A program made the position numbers and the translations under genes. The notes beneath the pieces were generated by a model that made no database searches, had not been told where the DNA came from, and was given only the letters and a program-made list of their open reading frames with translations. This document shows, in pieces, positions 18,663 to 28,576 of a DNA stretch of 64,000 nt. The stretch is from Phycisphaeraceae bacterium. GTDB taxonomy: Bacteria; Planctomycetota; Phycisphaerae; Phycisphaerales; Phycisphaeraceae. The stretch's first letter is position 1. Each line of letters starts with the position of its first letter. The stretch covers positions 1 to 64,000 of the forward strand of contig JAFIFY010000007.1 of NCBI GenBank assembly GCA_020831765.1, in the 5' to 3' direction.

Positions 18663-20159
18663 TTACCCCACGGCGCGAGCGGAACCGCCGGCCGTGACGG
18701 CGATCGCGATCGATCCCGATGCCACCACGCACCACAGCCCCCACGTCGTCGCGGCGTGGAAGGGATAATCCCGCCACGTCCATCGAACGCTGATTCCCGC
18801 AAGCCCCAGCAGCACCAAACCCAGCGGAACGCTCAGATACCACGGGACCGCCATGCCGGCCACCCATTGCTCGAATCCCCATTCGATCAATGCATCCTGC
18901 AACGCCAGCCAGAGTGGAATCAAGATGCTCAGAAGAATGAGGATCGTCAGGAACGGCCACCGCCCCCAACGCCAGGACCGAGGGTAAAGCCCGATCGTGG
19001 CCAACTCCGAGTAAAGCCCGAACAGGCTGGCCAGCACCACCGATGCCCCCGCCATGATCGGCAGAAGATCGCGCAGCTCCCTGGATCCGGGCATGGCCGG
19101 CAGCATCACCACGTTGACCATCAGGAAAGCCCAACCGATCAGCAGCCGCAAGCGCGACCCGCGCGACGAACTCGACCACGGCTGCACCATGGCCAGAAGC
19201 AGCCACCATGTCCACGGCAGGAGAAAAATCAGTATCCAGAGGAATTGACGACCGAGCTGCGCCAGCAGGTGCGAGACCTGGTCTCCGCCCGGGCCTCCGA
19301 AACGCTGCGCCCAACTCACCCACGGATTCCCCCCCTGATCGAAGACGTAAACCGCCCACGGCAGCGCCATCAAGACCCCGATGATCAATGCCGCCAGCAA
19401 TCCCAGAAGGTGACCGATGCGTCCCGGGCAGATCACCAGGATCACCAGGACCCCGGGAACGATATACGCCAGCGCCGCCGAGCCCCACACCAGTTGAGCC
19501 GCGCCCATCGCCAGCCCGCAGAGCGTCCACCCGATGAACTGGCGTTCGACCGACGGCGAAGGACGCAACGGACGGATCGCCCAGAGCGCCGCGGCCACCG
19601 AAAGCAGGTACAGCCCCACGAAGGCACTATCCATCGTGGCCATCCGCCCCTGCTGAATCACCAGCGGATTCGCCATGTAGATCAATCCGGCCAGCAGCGC
19701 CGTGAGCGAACCGCCGATCGAGTGACCGATCCAATACACGGCGGCCACGGCCAGCAAGGTCATCAGGACACTGACCAGGCGCGCCCCGTAAATGCGCCAT
19801 TCGTCCTCCAACGAGCCGAATACCGCTTCAAGACGATGCCACATCAAGAGATGCAGCCATGTCACTCCGGGTGCCTTATCCAGTTGCTTCTGGCCATCGA
19901 GCGTCGGTGCCAACCACTGGGGAGCATCTTCCACACTTCGCGTGTAGGACTCGGTCGAGATGGCCAGAGCCTCCCGTTCCGCTGGATGAACCACCGGAGG
20001 GCGGCCAAGCGTGGGCAGGAGGCACGGAATCGATAACAGGAGGACCAGGAGCAACCCGATCCAACTGATCCATCCGCCGGAACGAGGCGAATCGGAGCCC
20101 GCATCGCCATCAAAGCGGGCTGAATCGATCTCTGAAGATGAGGATTGCGCAAGCACCAA
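18663..20159 (-). CDS. GT-C fold integral membrane glycosyltransferase (ArnT/PMT-like)
   Basis: The protein has 498 residues and ten or more hydrophobic segments. The first predicted loop, after the helix at about 30-50, has the acidic pattern VHPAERE seen where GT39/GT83 enzymes carry the catalytic Asp/Glu. Such enzymes move a sugar from a lipid-phosphate donor to lipid A, protein or wall glycan on the outer face of the membrane. The start is TTG 20159 or GTG 20156; an in-frame stop 60-70 nt upstream excludes a longer form, and GGAG directly precedes it. There is no glycan-synthesis neighbour, so the acceptor is unknown. Confidence 0.7.
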   Translation of the reverse strand: MVLAQSSSSEIDSARFDGDAGSDSPRSGGWISWIGLLLVLLLSIPCLLPTLGRPPVVHPAEREALAISTESYTRSVEDAPQWLAPTLDGQKQLDKAPGVTWLHLLMWHRLEAVFGSLEDEWRIYGARLVSVLMTLLAVAAVYWIGHSIGGSLTALLAGLIYMANPLVIQQGRMATMDSAFVGLYLLSVAAALWAIRPLRPSPSVERQFIGWTLCGLAMGAAQLVWGSAALAYIVPGVLVILVICPGRIGHLLGLLAALIIGVLMALPWAVYVFDQGGNPWVSWAQRFGGPGGDQVSHLLAQLGRQFLWILIFLLPWTWWLLLAMVQPWSSSSRGSRLRLLIGWAFLMVNVVMLPAMPGSRELRDLLPIMAGASVVLASLFGLYSELATIGLYPRSWRWGRWPFLTILILLSILIPLWLALQDALIEWGFEQWVAGMAVPWYLSVPLGLVLLGLAGISVRWTWRDYPFHAATTWGLWCVVASGSIAIAVTAGGSARAVG

Positions 20160-20370
20160 CTCCAGTTTATCGTCCCAAGTCGAATCGGATTACCCGACAC
20201 GGGCGACAGGTACTGGTGCGCGGCTCGCCCCGGTTGGCCCGAAGAACGTTTCGGCTCGCCTTTCGATGTGCATGGCGGGAACTCGAGCGTCCGAAAGACA
20301 GGCGGATCGCGCCAGCCGAACACCCCCGATGGTCCCCGGTGTCGAGTCATCGAATCCGCCGATTCCGCCC

Positions 20371-20943
20371 CTACGCGCTGGCCGACAGTCGAGACTGGCT
20401 ATTGATCCGACCGGCGGTCATGGATGCGGCATGCGAGGGAAGGTGTCCGGCCATGCGCGACCCGGCGGCAGCGCCGGACGTGGATATTGGATCACCGGCG
20501 ATCGCCGTCTGATCGGGCTCCTTACGCGGATCGACCGAATCGCCATCGGTTGCCGAGGATTCCTCGGCGTTGCCTCCCTGTCGCATCATGATCTCCCAGG
20601 TCTCGCGCTCGAACTGAAGCAACTGGATCGGCTCCTCGGCGAGGTCCGGATTCTTCTGGAGTCCGCATTCGACCAGTTGCTTGTAGATGTAGGTGTAAAG
20701 CGAGCTGAGTCGTTCGCAGAGTTCCGGGGCGATCTTGTGGTTGAGACTCGTTGAGAGTTCCAGCACGATCTTCTTGGCCCGGCTCATCGCGTTGTAGCTG
20801 GCCTCAAAGTCCTTCCTGCGCAATGCTTCCTGGCCCTGACGGGCGAAACGGATCGCGCCGTCATACAGCATCAGCCTCAGTTCCTGTGGACCGGCGGTGA
20901 GAATCCGCGTGCGAAGATAAGGATTGACGTTCGCTCCGGCCAT
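20371..20943 (-). CDS. fliS: flagellar export chaperone FliS
   Basis: FliS binds the flagellin C-terminus and keeps it unfolded before export. The family core is clear: NPYLRTRI, then LMLYDGAIRFARQGQEALRRKDF, then NHKIAPELCERLSSLYTYIYKQLVE. I start at ATG 20943 (MAGANVNPYL), preceded closely by GAGGAA; an upstream in-frame ATG at 20967 is less likely. The protein (190 residues) has a tail of about 60 polar residues beyond the usual ~130-residue FliS core. It lies 114 bp downstream of fliD, the common fliD-fliS order. Confidence 0.93.
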   Translation of the reverse strand: MAGANVNPYLRTRILTAGPQELRLMLYDGAIRFARQGQEALRRKDFEASYNAMSRAKKIVLELSTSLNHKIAPELCERLSSLYTYIYKQLVECGLQKNPDLAEEPIQLLQFERETWEIMMRQGGNAEESSATDGDSVDPRKEPDQTAIAGDPISTSGAAAGSRMAGHLPSHAASMTAGRINSQSRLSASA

Positions 20944-21057
20944 GGCTTCCTCTCGACTTGCCCTCACCCTTCAAACCCGATCCCGCAATCGACTTACGGG
21001 AGCCTCGACCCTTCAGATATCGGCCCGGCGGAGTCGCGGATTTAGCAATGAATCCGA

Positions 21058-24000
21058 TCACCGTCCGTTGTTGTCGCGTCGCATCGGCTGGATGAACTGA
21101 ATCTGGCCCAGGGAAGTCTGTTGCTCCTGAAGCCGGGCCAGGGTCTGCTCCATCTGATTGAACTGTGCCTCGAGCCGAAGCCTTCGCGCGGCCAATCGCT
21201 GATCCATCGCCTTGATCCGGTCTTCGTTCTGGCGAAGCTGTGCCGAGAGCGTGTCGTTGCGGCGAAGAATCGGCCCGTCGGCATCCGTGAGCCTGCCCAG
21301 CAGCTCATCCATGGCCACCGCGACACCCCGACCCACCAATCGGATATCCGTCGATCCCCCCTCGCCCTGCTCGGTCTTCCGCATCGTGAAAAGACGCATG
21401 ACGGCCTGATGATCGTTGGCCAGCGCGGCGTTGAAACGTTCGGCATCGAACTCCACTTTGCCCGCCGAACCGATCCGGATGCCGACCTGCGCGGGCATGG
21501 TGAACTGGCCATCCACATCGCGATTGACGCTGTTGAAAAGCTGATTGATGCTTGCGCGGGTTCGCATCAGGGCCGAATCGCCCATCAGCAAACCGCGCTG
21601 CTCGTTCTCCTTGTCGTATTGGTCATACTTATCGAACGTCTCGAACACGGCGTTGGCCGCATCAACGAAGGCACTGACCGCCTCGGTCGTCTTGGAGTCA
21701 TCGCGGTTGATCGACACCGTGATGGGCGTATCCCCGGCCTGCTTGAGGTCGAGCGTCACACCGGGGATGGCATCACGAATGGTATTGGAGTTTCCGCTGA
21801 TCACCAAGGCCGTGGCCGGATCGGCCGAACCGTAGAACAGGGCCGCGTTGGAGGCCCGGGCCATCGTCGTGATGCCCAGGTTCGCCCCGTGGTCATCGAT
21901 GAGGAACGCGCCGCTCAAGCCGGAGCGCGTGGACTGGAGCGAAAGCCGAAACGGATTCTGGCCCGAGCCATCGTTGATGATGGACGCTCGAACCGGCGCC
22001 CCGGCATTGTTGATCCGATCCGTGATGTGCTCCAGCGTGGCTTTTCTGGCCACCTCGCTTGTCTGAATCACACCGCCCTCCACCGTTCGGTCGATCAGCC
22101 CCAGGCTTTCGGCCACGGAAGAGCCGTTGATGGCCTCGATCCTGAACGTCGAATCCCCGGAGGTCGAATCCGTGAAGCGCAGTCCGGTCGCCTGACCATC
22201 GATCTGTGCCGTGACCTTGCCTCCCGTGGTCGTCTCAATGCGATCGAACAATTCCTCAAGCGTGCGCAGTCCCCGGACATTGATCTGATAGCTACTCCCA
22301 TCGGCCGTATGGAAGCGAAGGTCATCGCCCTGCGCAAGGCCCTTGACGCCTTCACCCCCGTTGAGGTCGGCCAGTTCGGTGGATTGGAGCAGCGAGGCCA
22401 CGCCGAGGTTCACCACGGTCTGCGAACTTGCTTCAATGGACTTACCGGGCGCGGCGGCCGACCCGACGATGCCCAGATCGGCGGCCGATGAGCCGCTGAT
22501 GTCCTCGATTCGAATCGCGGTGGACTTGAGCCCGTGATCTTCGATGATCAGGCCGTCGCCCTGGTCATTGATCCGGGCAAAGACGTTGATGCCCCCGGTA
22601 TTGATCGCGTTGATGACATCGCCCAGCGTCCTGATGCCTTCATTGCGAAGATCGACGATGGTGCTCTGGCCGCTGGAATCGATGATGCGCATCTGGCCGC
22701 GATCGATCCCGCGACCGCTGAACAGTTGATTCAACCCAACCCCCTGGCCGATCTGGGCGCGCTGCAAATCGCCGCCCTGATGCGTGCTTCGAGTGCTGGA
22801 ACCGGCCAGGCCCAGGTCCAGTGCCGCCGTGCCGTCCACATCATCGACCGATATCGTTCCGCTGGTCGATCCTGTGGTGTCGGTCAGAAGCAACGATGTC
22901 TGATTGCCGGCGATCGAGGCCGTCACACCCGCACCGGCATCATTGATCAGGCGAATGACATCATCCAAGGTCCGGGCACCACTCAGGTCCACGGCCGTGC
23001 TGTTGCCCAGTCGATTGGTGATCTGAATCGTTCCACCGACCATGGGGTTGAGGTTGTCGCTGGTCGAGGTTGACTGGGTGGTTGAAAAATCCAATCCGAG
23101 ATCGGCCATCATCGATGAGCCGTTGGCATCGCTGAAGCTGAAATTACCACCGCCGGAGGTATGGTCGCGCGCCACCAGGGTATCGCCCCGCACTTCCAGC
23201 GAAACCCGACCACGCGTCGCCGCGTGAATGGCCGAGGCCAGTTCACCAACGGTCCTGGCGTGATCCAGATCGACCTGATAAGTCTGGCCGGCGCGGGTGG
23301 TGATCGACAGATCAGGACTGCCCGCTTCACCGTTACCCGAAACGCCCATGCCCGCAAGAAGGCTTGATAGCCGAGTGGCTTCGTTGAGCGGTTGATTGGG
23401 CTGACCGAAGCTCACCCCTCGGCCACCGTTGAGGTTGCCAAGCAGGCGGCTTTCCAGCGAGCCGATCAGGCGCAGGCCCTCAAGATCAGCCCCGGCCGAC
23501 GCCGCCGTGCCCCGCAGACCCAGATCGACCGCCGCCCTCGAACCGTTGATCGCCGCAACCGAGATCGGCTGCCCGCCGCCGCCGGCATCGCTGAGAACCA
23601 GCCCCGTGCCTTCGGCGTTGAGCGCCGCCGTGATCGAGTTGTTGTCGGTGTGGCCGTTAATGGCATCGATCACCTGTCCGATCGTGCTCAGGCCGGCAAG
23701 ATCGATCTCAAATCCATGCCCGCTTCCATCGGTGATTCGCAGATCGTTGGTGCCGCTTGAGGTCGTTCGGACGCCGAGCCCTTCATTGAGCTGACTCAGC
23801 CTCGATTCTTCGGTCAGAAAGCGAATCCGCTCGCCCGATACCGTGCTCTGAGCTTCGTTGATCAGCAACCCGAGGTCCGAGGCCGTTCGACCACTGCCCA
23901 CTTCCCGAACGACCAGGTTGGAAAGCGTCTGGCCGGTCAGATCGGCCAGTTGCAGGCGATCGCCATCCAGCGAGGCCCGCACATCGATACCCGTGGCGTT

Positions 24001-24555
24001 GTTGATCCGGCTCAGGACATCCTCAAGGCTCAGCGCGGTGGAAAGGTCCACGACCGCTGATCGTCCGGCCCGGTCGGTGATCGAGATTCTTCCACGCGCC
24101 ACACCTTCGCCGCCTCGCAGGTCGGCAAGGGCGATGGGCGGCTTGAGCGAGGCCTCAGCGCTTTGGAACGTCAGTTTGCCGTCGGCGACGGCGGTCGAGT
24201 TACGGTCGGCCAGGCCGCGCGATACCGAACTCTGGCTGCTGACCAGTTGCTTGACCGTGAACGAATGGGTGCCGATGGGTGCCTGGGCCGTGGCCGTGAC
24301 GCCCAGCGCTTCGGGGCGGCTGCTGCTGGCCGACCTGACATTGAATGTCTGTGCCCGTGAAAGGTTGAACGCCGCGTTCTTGAACGCCAGAAGTTTGGCA
24401 TTGATCTCCTGGAAGGCCGTCTGCTGCTCGGTCAGGCGGGCGGACCGCCTCTGAATCATCAGCTTCGGCCGCGACTCCAGGGCAATCAGTTGATCGATGA
24501 TATCGCCGGTGTTGATGCCGCTGATCAGGCCGACGCTGCTGGTGATCTGTCCCAT
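21058..24555 (-). CDS. fliD: giant flagellar filament cap protein FliD with repeated IN motifs
   Basis: FliD caps the filament and directs flagellin insertion. The N-terminal FliD_N region (MGQITSSVGLISGINTGDIIDQLIALE) and the C-terminal FliD_C region (about 905-1165, ending in a coiled coil) are both normal. Between them lie seven related units at about 157-230, 271-347, 415-488, 508-584, 620-697, 745-820 and 838-895. Most follow the pattern (I)xDxxGxxxxVDLxxxxTLxxVIxxIN, ending in a DLGL-like motif, as in flagellin hook IN motifs. The length of 1165 residues compares with about 450-700 for most FliD proteins. ATG 24555 is chosen because the protein then begins at the conserved core. Confidence 0.95.
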   Translation of the reverse strand: MGQITSSVGLISGINTGDIIDQLIALESRPKLMIQRRSARLTEQQTAFQEINAKLLAFKNAAFNLSRAQTFNVRSASSSRPEALGVTATAQAPIGTHSFTVKQLVSSQSSVSRGLADRNSTAVADGKLTFQSAEASLKPPIALADLRGGEGVARGRISITDRAGRSAVVDLSTALSLEDVLSRINNATGIDVRASLDGDRLQLADLTGQTLSNLVVREVGSGRTASDLGLLINEAQSTVSGERIRFLTEESRLSQLNEGLGVRTTSSGTNDLRITDGSGHGFEIDLAGLSTIGQVIDAINGHTDNNSITAALNAEGTGLVLSDAGGGGQPISVAAINGSRAAVDLGLRGTAASAGADLEGLRLIGSLESRLLGNLNGGRGVSFGQPNQPLNEATRLSSLLAGMGVSGNGEAGSPDLSITTRAGQTYQVDLDHARTVGELASAIHAATRGRVSLEVRGDTLVARDHTSGGGNFSFSDANGSSMMADLGLDFSTTQSTSTSDNLNPMVGGTIQITNRLGNSTAVDLSGARTLDDVIRLINDAGAGVTASIAGNQTSLLLTDTTGSTSGTISVDDVDGTAALDLGLAGSSTRSTHQGGDLQRAQIGQGVGLNQLFSGRGIDRGQMRIIDSSGQSTIVDLRNEGIRTLGDVINAINTGGINVFARINDQGDGLIIEDHGLKSTAIRIEDISGSSAADLGIVGSAAAPGKSIEASSQTVVNLGVASLLQSTELADLNGGEGVKGLAQGDDLRFHTADGSSYQINVRGLRTLEELFDRIETTTGGKVTAQIDGQATGLRFTDSTSGDSTFRIEAINGSSVAESLGLIDRTVEGGVIQTSEVARKATLEHITDRINNAGAPVRASIINDGSGQNPFRLSLQSTRSGLSGAFLIDDHGANLGITTMARASNAALFYGSADPATALVISGNSNTIRDAIPGVTLDLKQAGDTPITVSINRDDSKTTEAVSAFVDAANAVFETFDKYDQYDKENEQRGLLMGDSALMRTRASINQLFNSVNRDVDGQFTMPAQVGIRIGSAGKVEFDAERFNAALANDHQAVMRLFTMRKTEQGEGGSTDIRLVGRGVAVAMDELLGRLTDADGPILRRNDTLSAQLRQNEDRIKAMDQRLAARRLRLEAQFNQMEQTLARLQEQQTSLGQIQFIQPMRRDNNGR

Positions 24556-25144
24556 GATCCCATGTTCCCAAGGCAAAGTTGACCATCGCCGCATCGCGGC
24601 GGCTGGACCGCAAGACGACCACGCCCACGGCGCGGCCATCCTTTAGTTTCAATCGTCCAGTCCCGATGCCACCGCCCGATCGCCCGCGGCCCCTGTCCGG
24701 TTATCGGCCAGTTGATCCGGGCGCTTCATCGAGAGCCACTTCAGGCGGCGCAATACTGAGAACGGAACACCGTGTGTCCCCTGCGGACCACGGACCGATA
24801 ACATCACGCCCTTGCCGCGCAGCGCACGCGGAAGGGGCATTCGCCTGGTTCCCGAAGAGCCGACAAGCCGGCAATCACCGATCCGGAATATCTCGACGCG
24901 CCGGGCGGGATGCGGACCAGGGTGCCGAGCATCTCACATGAGGCCCGGTCACCTGCCATCGTAAAAGGTGCCCAAACCGCCGGGCCGATGTCCGTGACCG
25001 CCGTTCACCCTGAAGTTGGCCGACCATCGATTCTCCTGGCGATGTCGGCCGAATCACATCCACGCGGAGCGGCGGCGTCAATCCCCCCACTGGCCAGGCC
25101 GTCGCCCAAGCCATAGACTCTAATTCGTCCATCAGGATTTTCCG
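24556..25144. other. divergent intergenic region, no gene seen
   Basis: About 590 bp separate fliD and nuoI. I looked for sigma28 (TAAA/GCCGATAA) and sigma54 (TGGCAC/TTGC) promoters on the fliD side and saw no good match. Open frames in the stretch are short and GC-driven, without ribosome-binding sites. It must hold both promoters. Confidence 0.4.
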
Positions 25145-25756
25145 ATGCCCGCAAACCCAACCCCGACAAGCCAGAAAACGACCTCCACCGGTCTGGATAC
25201 CTACCTGCGCGACATCTGGCGGTCGATTCGAAGCATCGCGATCGGCATGCGGATCACGCTCAAGTACATGTTTTCCCGGACGGTAACGATTCAATATCCC
25301 TTCGAGCGATTGGCGTTCGCCCCGCGATATCGGGGCATTCATGAGTTCGAAGCTGAGAAGTGCATCGCCTGCAACCTATGCGCCAAGGCGTGCCCGGTGG
25401 ACTGCATGTACATCGATGCCACCGCTCCGCGAAAGATCGACCCCAAGACCCAGAAAGCCGGGGGCGGCGAGCTTGTTCGTTTCGCAATCGACTATCAGAA
25501 GTGCATGTTCTGTGCCCTCTGTACTGAGCCATGCCCGACCGAGTGCATCCACATGGGGAAGAATCATGACCTTTCGGCCTACAGCCGCGATGACATGATC
25601 GTGGAGTTCACCGACCTGGACAAACAGGGTTTACGGACGCCGATTCCTTTGTGGATGAAGCGCAATGCGGACTCCATTCCCTGGGTCGGCGCTGAGTTGG
25701 AGCGGGTGCAGCGAGGCGAACTGGCCACCAAAGAAGCCGATATCCGGCCGACCTGA
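25145..25756 (+). CDS. nuoI: NADH-quinone oxidoreductase subunit I (2x[4Fe-4S])
   Basis: NuoI carries clusters N6a and N6b, which pass electrons toward quinone in complex I. Two CxxCxxCxxxCP motifs are present: Cys73, 76, 79, 83 and Cys120, 123, 126, 130. The preceding segment (FSRTVTIQYP, FAPRYRG) is typical of NuoI. CAGGA lies 8 nt before the ATG. The 203-residue length is normal. No other nuo gene is in the window, and ftsK follows, so this gene is separated from the usual nuoA-N cluster or is an extra copy. Confidence 0.93.
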   Translation: MPANPTPTSQKTTSTGLDTYLRDIWRSIRSIAIGMRITLKYMFSRTVTIQYPFERLAFAPRYRGIHEFEAEKCIACNLCAKACPVDCMYIDATAPRKIDPKTQKAGGGELVRFAIDYQKCMFCALCTEPCPTECIHMGKNHDLSAYSRDDMIVEFTDLDKQGLRTPIPLWMKRNADSIPWVGAELERVQRGELATKEADIRPT

Positions 25757-25811
25757 CCGCCCGGGCGGGCGGGTTTCAATCCCCTTGCGGAGCCACCGCA
25801 CCGGCCAAATC

Positions 25812-25823
25812 CCGAAATTTCGG
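25812..25823. repeat. 12-bp perfect palindrome before ftsK
   Basis: CCGAAATTTCGG lies in the 216-bp nuoI-ftsK gap. It could be a regulator site. A separate GC-rich hairpin (CCGCCC/GGGCGG, about 25759-25773) followed by GTTTCAATCC just after the nuoI stop may be a weak terminator. Confidence 0.25.
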
Positions 25824-25972
25824 CGTCCGGGGGCTTGCCTTTACCACGAATTGCTGGGAAACTAACAGGAGGTTGGCACGGATGGCCAACCCATGACCGG
25901 TGTCAACCTGCGGACGTCCGCGCCGCTGGGATGACCGGTTGCTTCTTCCCGCGGCGAAACACGGACGATCGC

Positions 25973-28573
25973 ATGTCGAAAAAGCAGGATGCGACAAACC
26001 CTGAGCTGGCATCTCCCAAGCTGTTGAAGGTTGTCTGCTGGAGTCTGGCCCTTTGCCTCTGGCTGCTGGTCAGCCTGGCGCTGGTCAGCTTCCATCCCGC
26101 CGACCCGCCGGGTTATTCGATGTGGCCGGTACCGGAACGGATCCATAACTGGATCGGCCAGGCCGGGGCGGTGGTCTCCCATACCACCCTGAGCCACATC
26201 GGACCGGGTGCCTGGATGCTTCTGCTGGCCGGTGGTTCACTGCTCTGGGCATGTTGGCGCGGCGGACTGGACCAATGGTCGTATCGCGTGGTCGGGCTGC
26301 TCCTTGCCGCCTGGTCCATCAGCACGCTGGCGGCGTGGTGGAATATCGATCCTTATCAGTTCCCTGAAGGGCCCGGCGGCTATCTCGGGGTCATGACCGC
26401 CCACTTTCTGGCCCCCCGGTTCGGCGAAGTCGGCACGCCCCTGCTGCTGATGGCCGGCTTCCTCGTGGGCATGATCGTCTGGGCGGATTACCTGCTGGTC
26501 GCCCTTGGCCGCCGGATCAGCGCCCAGCGCGACAGCCTGCCACACCTGTTCGCGCTGGCTGAGGGGTTGGCCGCGCTGGTTGCGGCGCCGTTTCGCGTCG
26601 TCTGGGCGGGGCTCAGCCGCCTTGCACGCTCAACGGAACGCAAGGCCGCCCGAGCGCACGATCTGGACGACGGCCCGGAAACGCTCGATGGCAAACCTTC
26701 GAGGGCGACCGGCGCTGCGCGCTGGAGCGAATCGGTCGATGGTCCGGAACCGGAAATCGGTGAGATCGACGAAGCCGACCCGGGCGACGATGAAGCGGTC
26801 GAGCCCGAGAGTGAACCGGAAGAGGAACCGGCGCACGACCCGGCAGGAACCTTCGCCCAGTCCCGGCGCGCGGTGGACCTCGATGAGCTTCGATCCAAGA
26901 TCAAGCAACTGCCGATCAACTTCGCACCCAAGAAAGAGGCGGGCAAATCGAAACTGCCCCGGGAAGTCGATCTGACCGGTTACCAGTTCCCCAGCATCGA
27001 CATGCTCGCCGAGCCGGAGACCAACTTCAACGCGGAGATGGAGCAGATCGTGCGCGAGCAGGCGCTGCAGCTTGAATCGGCCCTGCTGCAATATCGGATC
27101 GAGGGTGAAGTGGTCGGCATCGACTCGGGCCCGGTGATCACGCTGTTCGAGGTTCGCCTGGCGCCGGGAACCAAGGTCAATCGGATCAACAACATCGCCA
27201 GCGACATCGCCCGAGCCCTGAAGGCCCAGAACATCCGCGTCGTGCCCAACAGCGCGGGCAAAGACACCATCGGCATCGAAGTGCCCAATCTCAAGAAGGA
27301 AAAGGTCCGCCTCAAGGAATTGATGACCGTCGATCCGGAGGGTGTGGGCAAGATGAAGCTGCCGATGTTCCTGGGCAAGGATGGATCGGGCAATCCATTG
27401 ATTCAGGATTTGGCCAGCATGCCCCACATGCTCATCGCCGGCACCACCGGCTCAGGCAAGAGCGTGTGCATGAATTCGATCATCATGTCGTTCCTGTTCA
27501 CCCGCCGGCCCGATGAGCTGAAGCTGGTGCTGGTCGATCCGAAGATGGTCGAGATGAGCCTGTTCAAGGATATCCCGCACCTGATGTGCCCGGTGGTGAC
27601 GGAGATGGCCAAGGCGGCATCGATCCTCGAATGGGCCGTGACGAAGATGGATGAACGTTACGAACTGCTGCTTGAAGCCGGTGTGCGGGATATTTCCGGC
27701 TACAACGGCCTGACCTGGGAGCAACTCAAGGAGCGGATCAACCCATCGGACGAGGATGAGGAAGCCCGAATCCCGCGCAAGCTGCCGTACATGGTGCTGA
27801 TCATCGATGAGCTGGCCGACCTCATGATGACCAACAAGGAGGTGGAGAGCTACATCGTCCGCATCGCGCAGAAGGCGCGGGCGGTGGGCATTCACCTGAT
27901 CCTGGCCACGCAGCGGCCGCAGGCCAACGTGGTGACCGGCCTGATCAAGGGCAACATGCCTTGCCGCGTTTCCTTCCAGGTGTCCAGCGCGCTGGATTCC
28001 CGCATTGTGCTCGACCAGAAAGGTGCGGAACTGCTGCTGGGCCAGGGCGACATGCTCTTCCTTTCGCCGCGCTCCCACAAGCTTGCCCGGGCACAGGGCA
28101 CGCTGGTCGATGACATGGAAATTCGCAAGGTGGTCAAGTTCCTGACCACGGTGGCCGAGCAGAACTTCGAGCCGCAACTGGTGCAGATTCGTTCGGCCGG
28201 AGCCGATCAATCCGAGCTGGCGGATAAGGATGAGCTTTTCGAGGATGCGGTCAGGATCGTTCTCGAGTCACAGCGCGGCAGCGTCTCCCTGCTGCAACGC
28301 AGGCTCTCGATCGGCTATTCCCGCGCCAGCCGACTGATCGAGCAGATGGGCATGGCCGGCATTCTCGGTGACTACAAGGGCTCGCAGGCCCGCGAGTGCA
28401 ATCTCACGCTTGAAGAATGGGAGGCGCTCAAGGCCCAGGCCGCGCAGGACACCGCCGTGGAAGTCACCGGAAGCGAAGGGGAGGAAGATGCCGATGAAGA
28501 GGCGCCCTTCGACACGGACGAAGACTACGAACTTGACGAGGATGAAGAGCTGACCTCGCACACAGCCCGATGA
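25973..28573 (+). CDS. ftsK: FtsK/SpoIIIE DNA translocase
   Basis: FtsK pumps chromosomal DNA at the division septum. There are four predicted N-terminal membrane helices (within residues 18-180), then an acidic linker rich in Glu/Asp/Pro (about 230-300). The motor domain has Walker A GTTGSGKS at 490-497 and Walker B MVLIIDEL near 609-616, plus ATQRPQANVVTG. A C-terminal winged-helix gamma domain follows (QRRLSIGYSRASRLIEQMGMAGI), and the protein ends in an acidic tail. ATG 25973 gives MSKKQDATN and 866 residues; upstream codons lack a ribosome-binding site. Its stop lies only 3 bp from the convergent GH5-like stop. Confidence 0.95.
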   Translation: MSKKQDATNPELASPKLLKVVCWSLALCLWLLVSLALVSFHPADPPGYSMWPVPERIHNWIGQAGAVVSHTTLSHIGPGAWMLLLAGGSLLWACWRGGLDQWSYRVVGLLLAAWSISTLAAWWNIDPYQFPEGPGGYLGVMTAHFLAPRFGEVGTPLLLMAGFLVGMIVWADYLLVALGRRISAQRDSLPHLFALAEGLAALVAAPFRVVWAGLSRLARSTERKAARAHDLDDGPETLDGKPSRATGAARWSESVDGPEPEIGEIDEADPGDDEAVEPESEPEEEPAHDPAGTFAQSRRAVDLDELRSKIKQLPINFAPKKEAGKSKLPREVDLTGYQFPSIDMLAEPETNFNAEMEQIVREQALQLESALLQYRIEGEVVGIDSGPVITLFEVRLAPGTKVNRINNIASDIARALKAQNIRVVPNSAGKDTIGIEVPNLKKEKVRLKELMTVDPEGVGKMKLPMFLGKDGSGNPLIQDLASMPHMLIAGTTGSGKSVCMNSIIMSFLFTRRPDELKLVLVDPKMVEMSLFKDIPHLMCPVVTEMAKAASILEWAVTKMDERYELLLEAGVRDISGYNGLTWEQLKERINPSDEDEEARIPRKLPYMVLIIDELADLMMTNKEVESYIVRIAQKARAVGIHLILATQRPQANVVTGLIKGNMPCRVSFQVSSALDSRIVLDQKGAELLLGQGDMLFLSPRSHKLARAQGTLVDDMEIRKVVKFLTTVAEQNFEPQLVQIRSAGADQSELADKDELFEDAVRIVLESQRGSVSLLQRRLSIGYSRASRLIEQMGMAGILGDYKGSQARECNLTLEEWEALKAQAAQDTAVEVTGSEGEEDADEEAPFDTDEDYELDEDEELTSHTAR

Positions 28574-28576
28574 TGG

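Noticed and set aside
20371-24555. Sigma28 or sigma54 flagellar promoter in front of fliD.
   Set aside because: No sequence upstream of fliD matches either consensus well enough to report.
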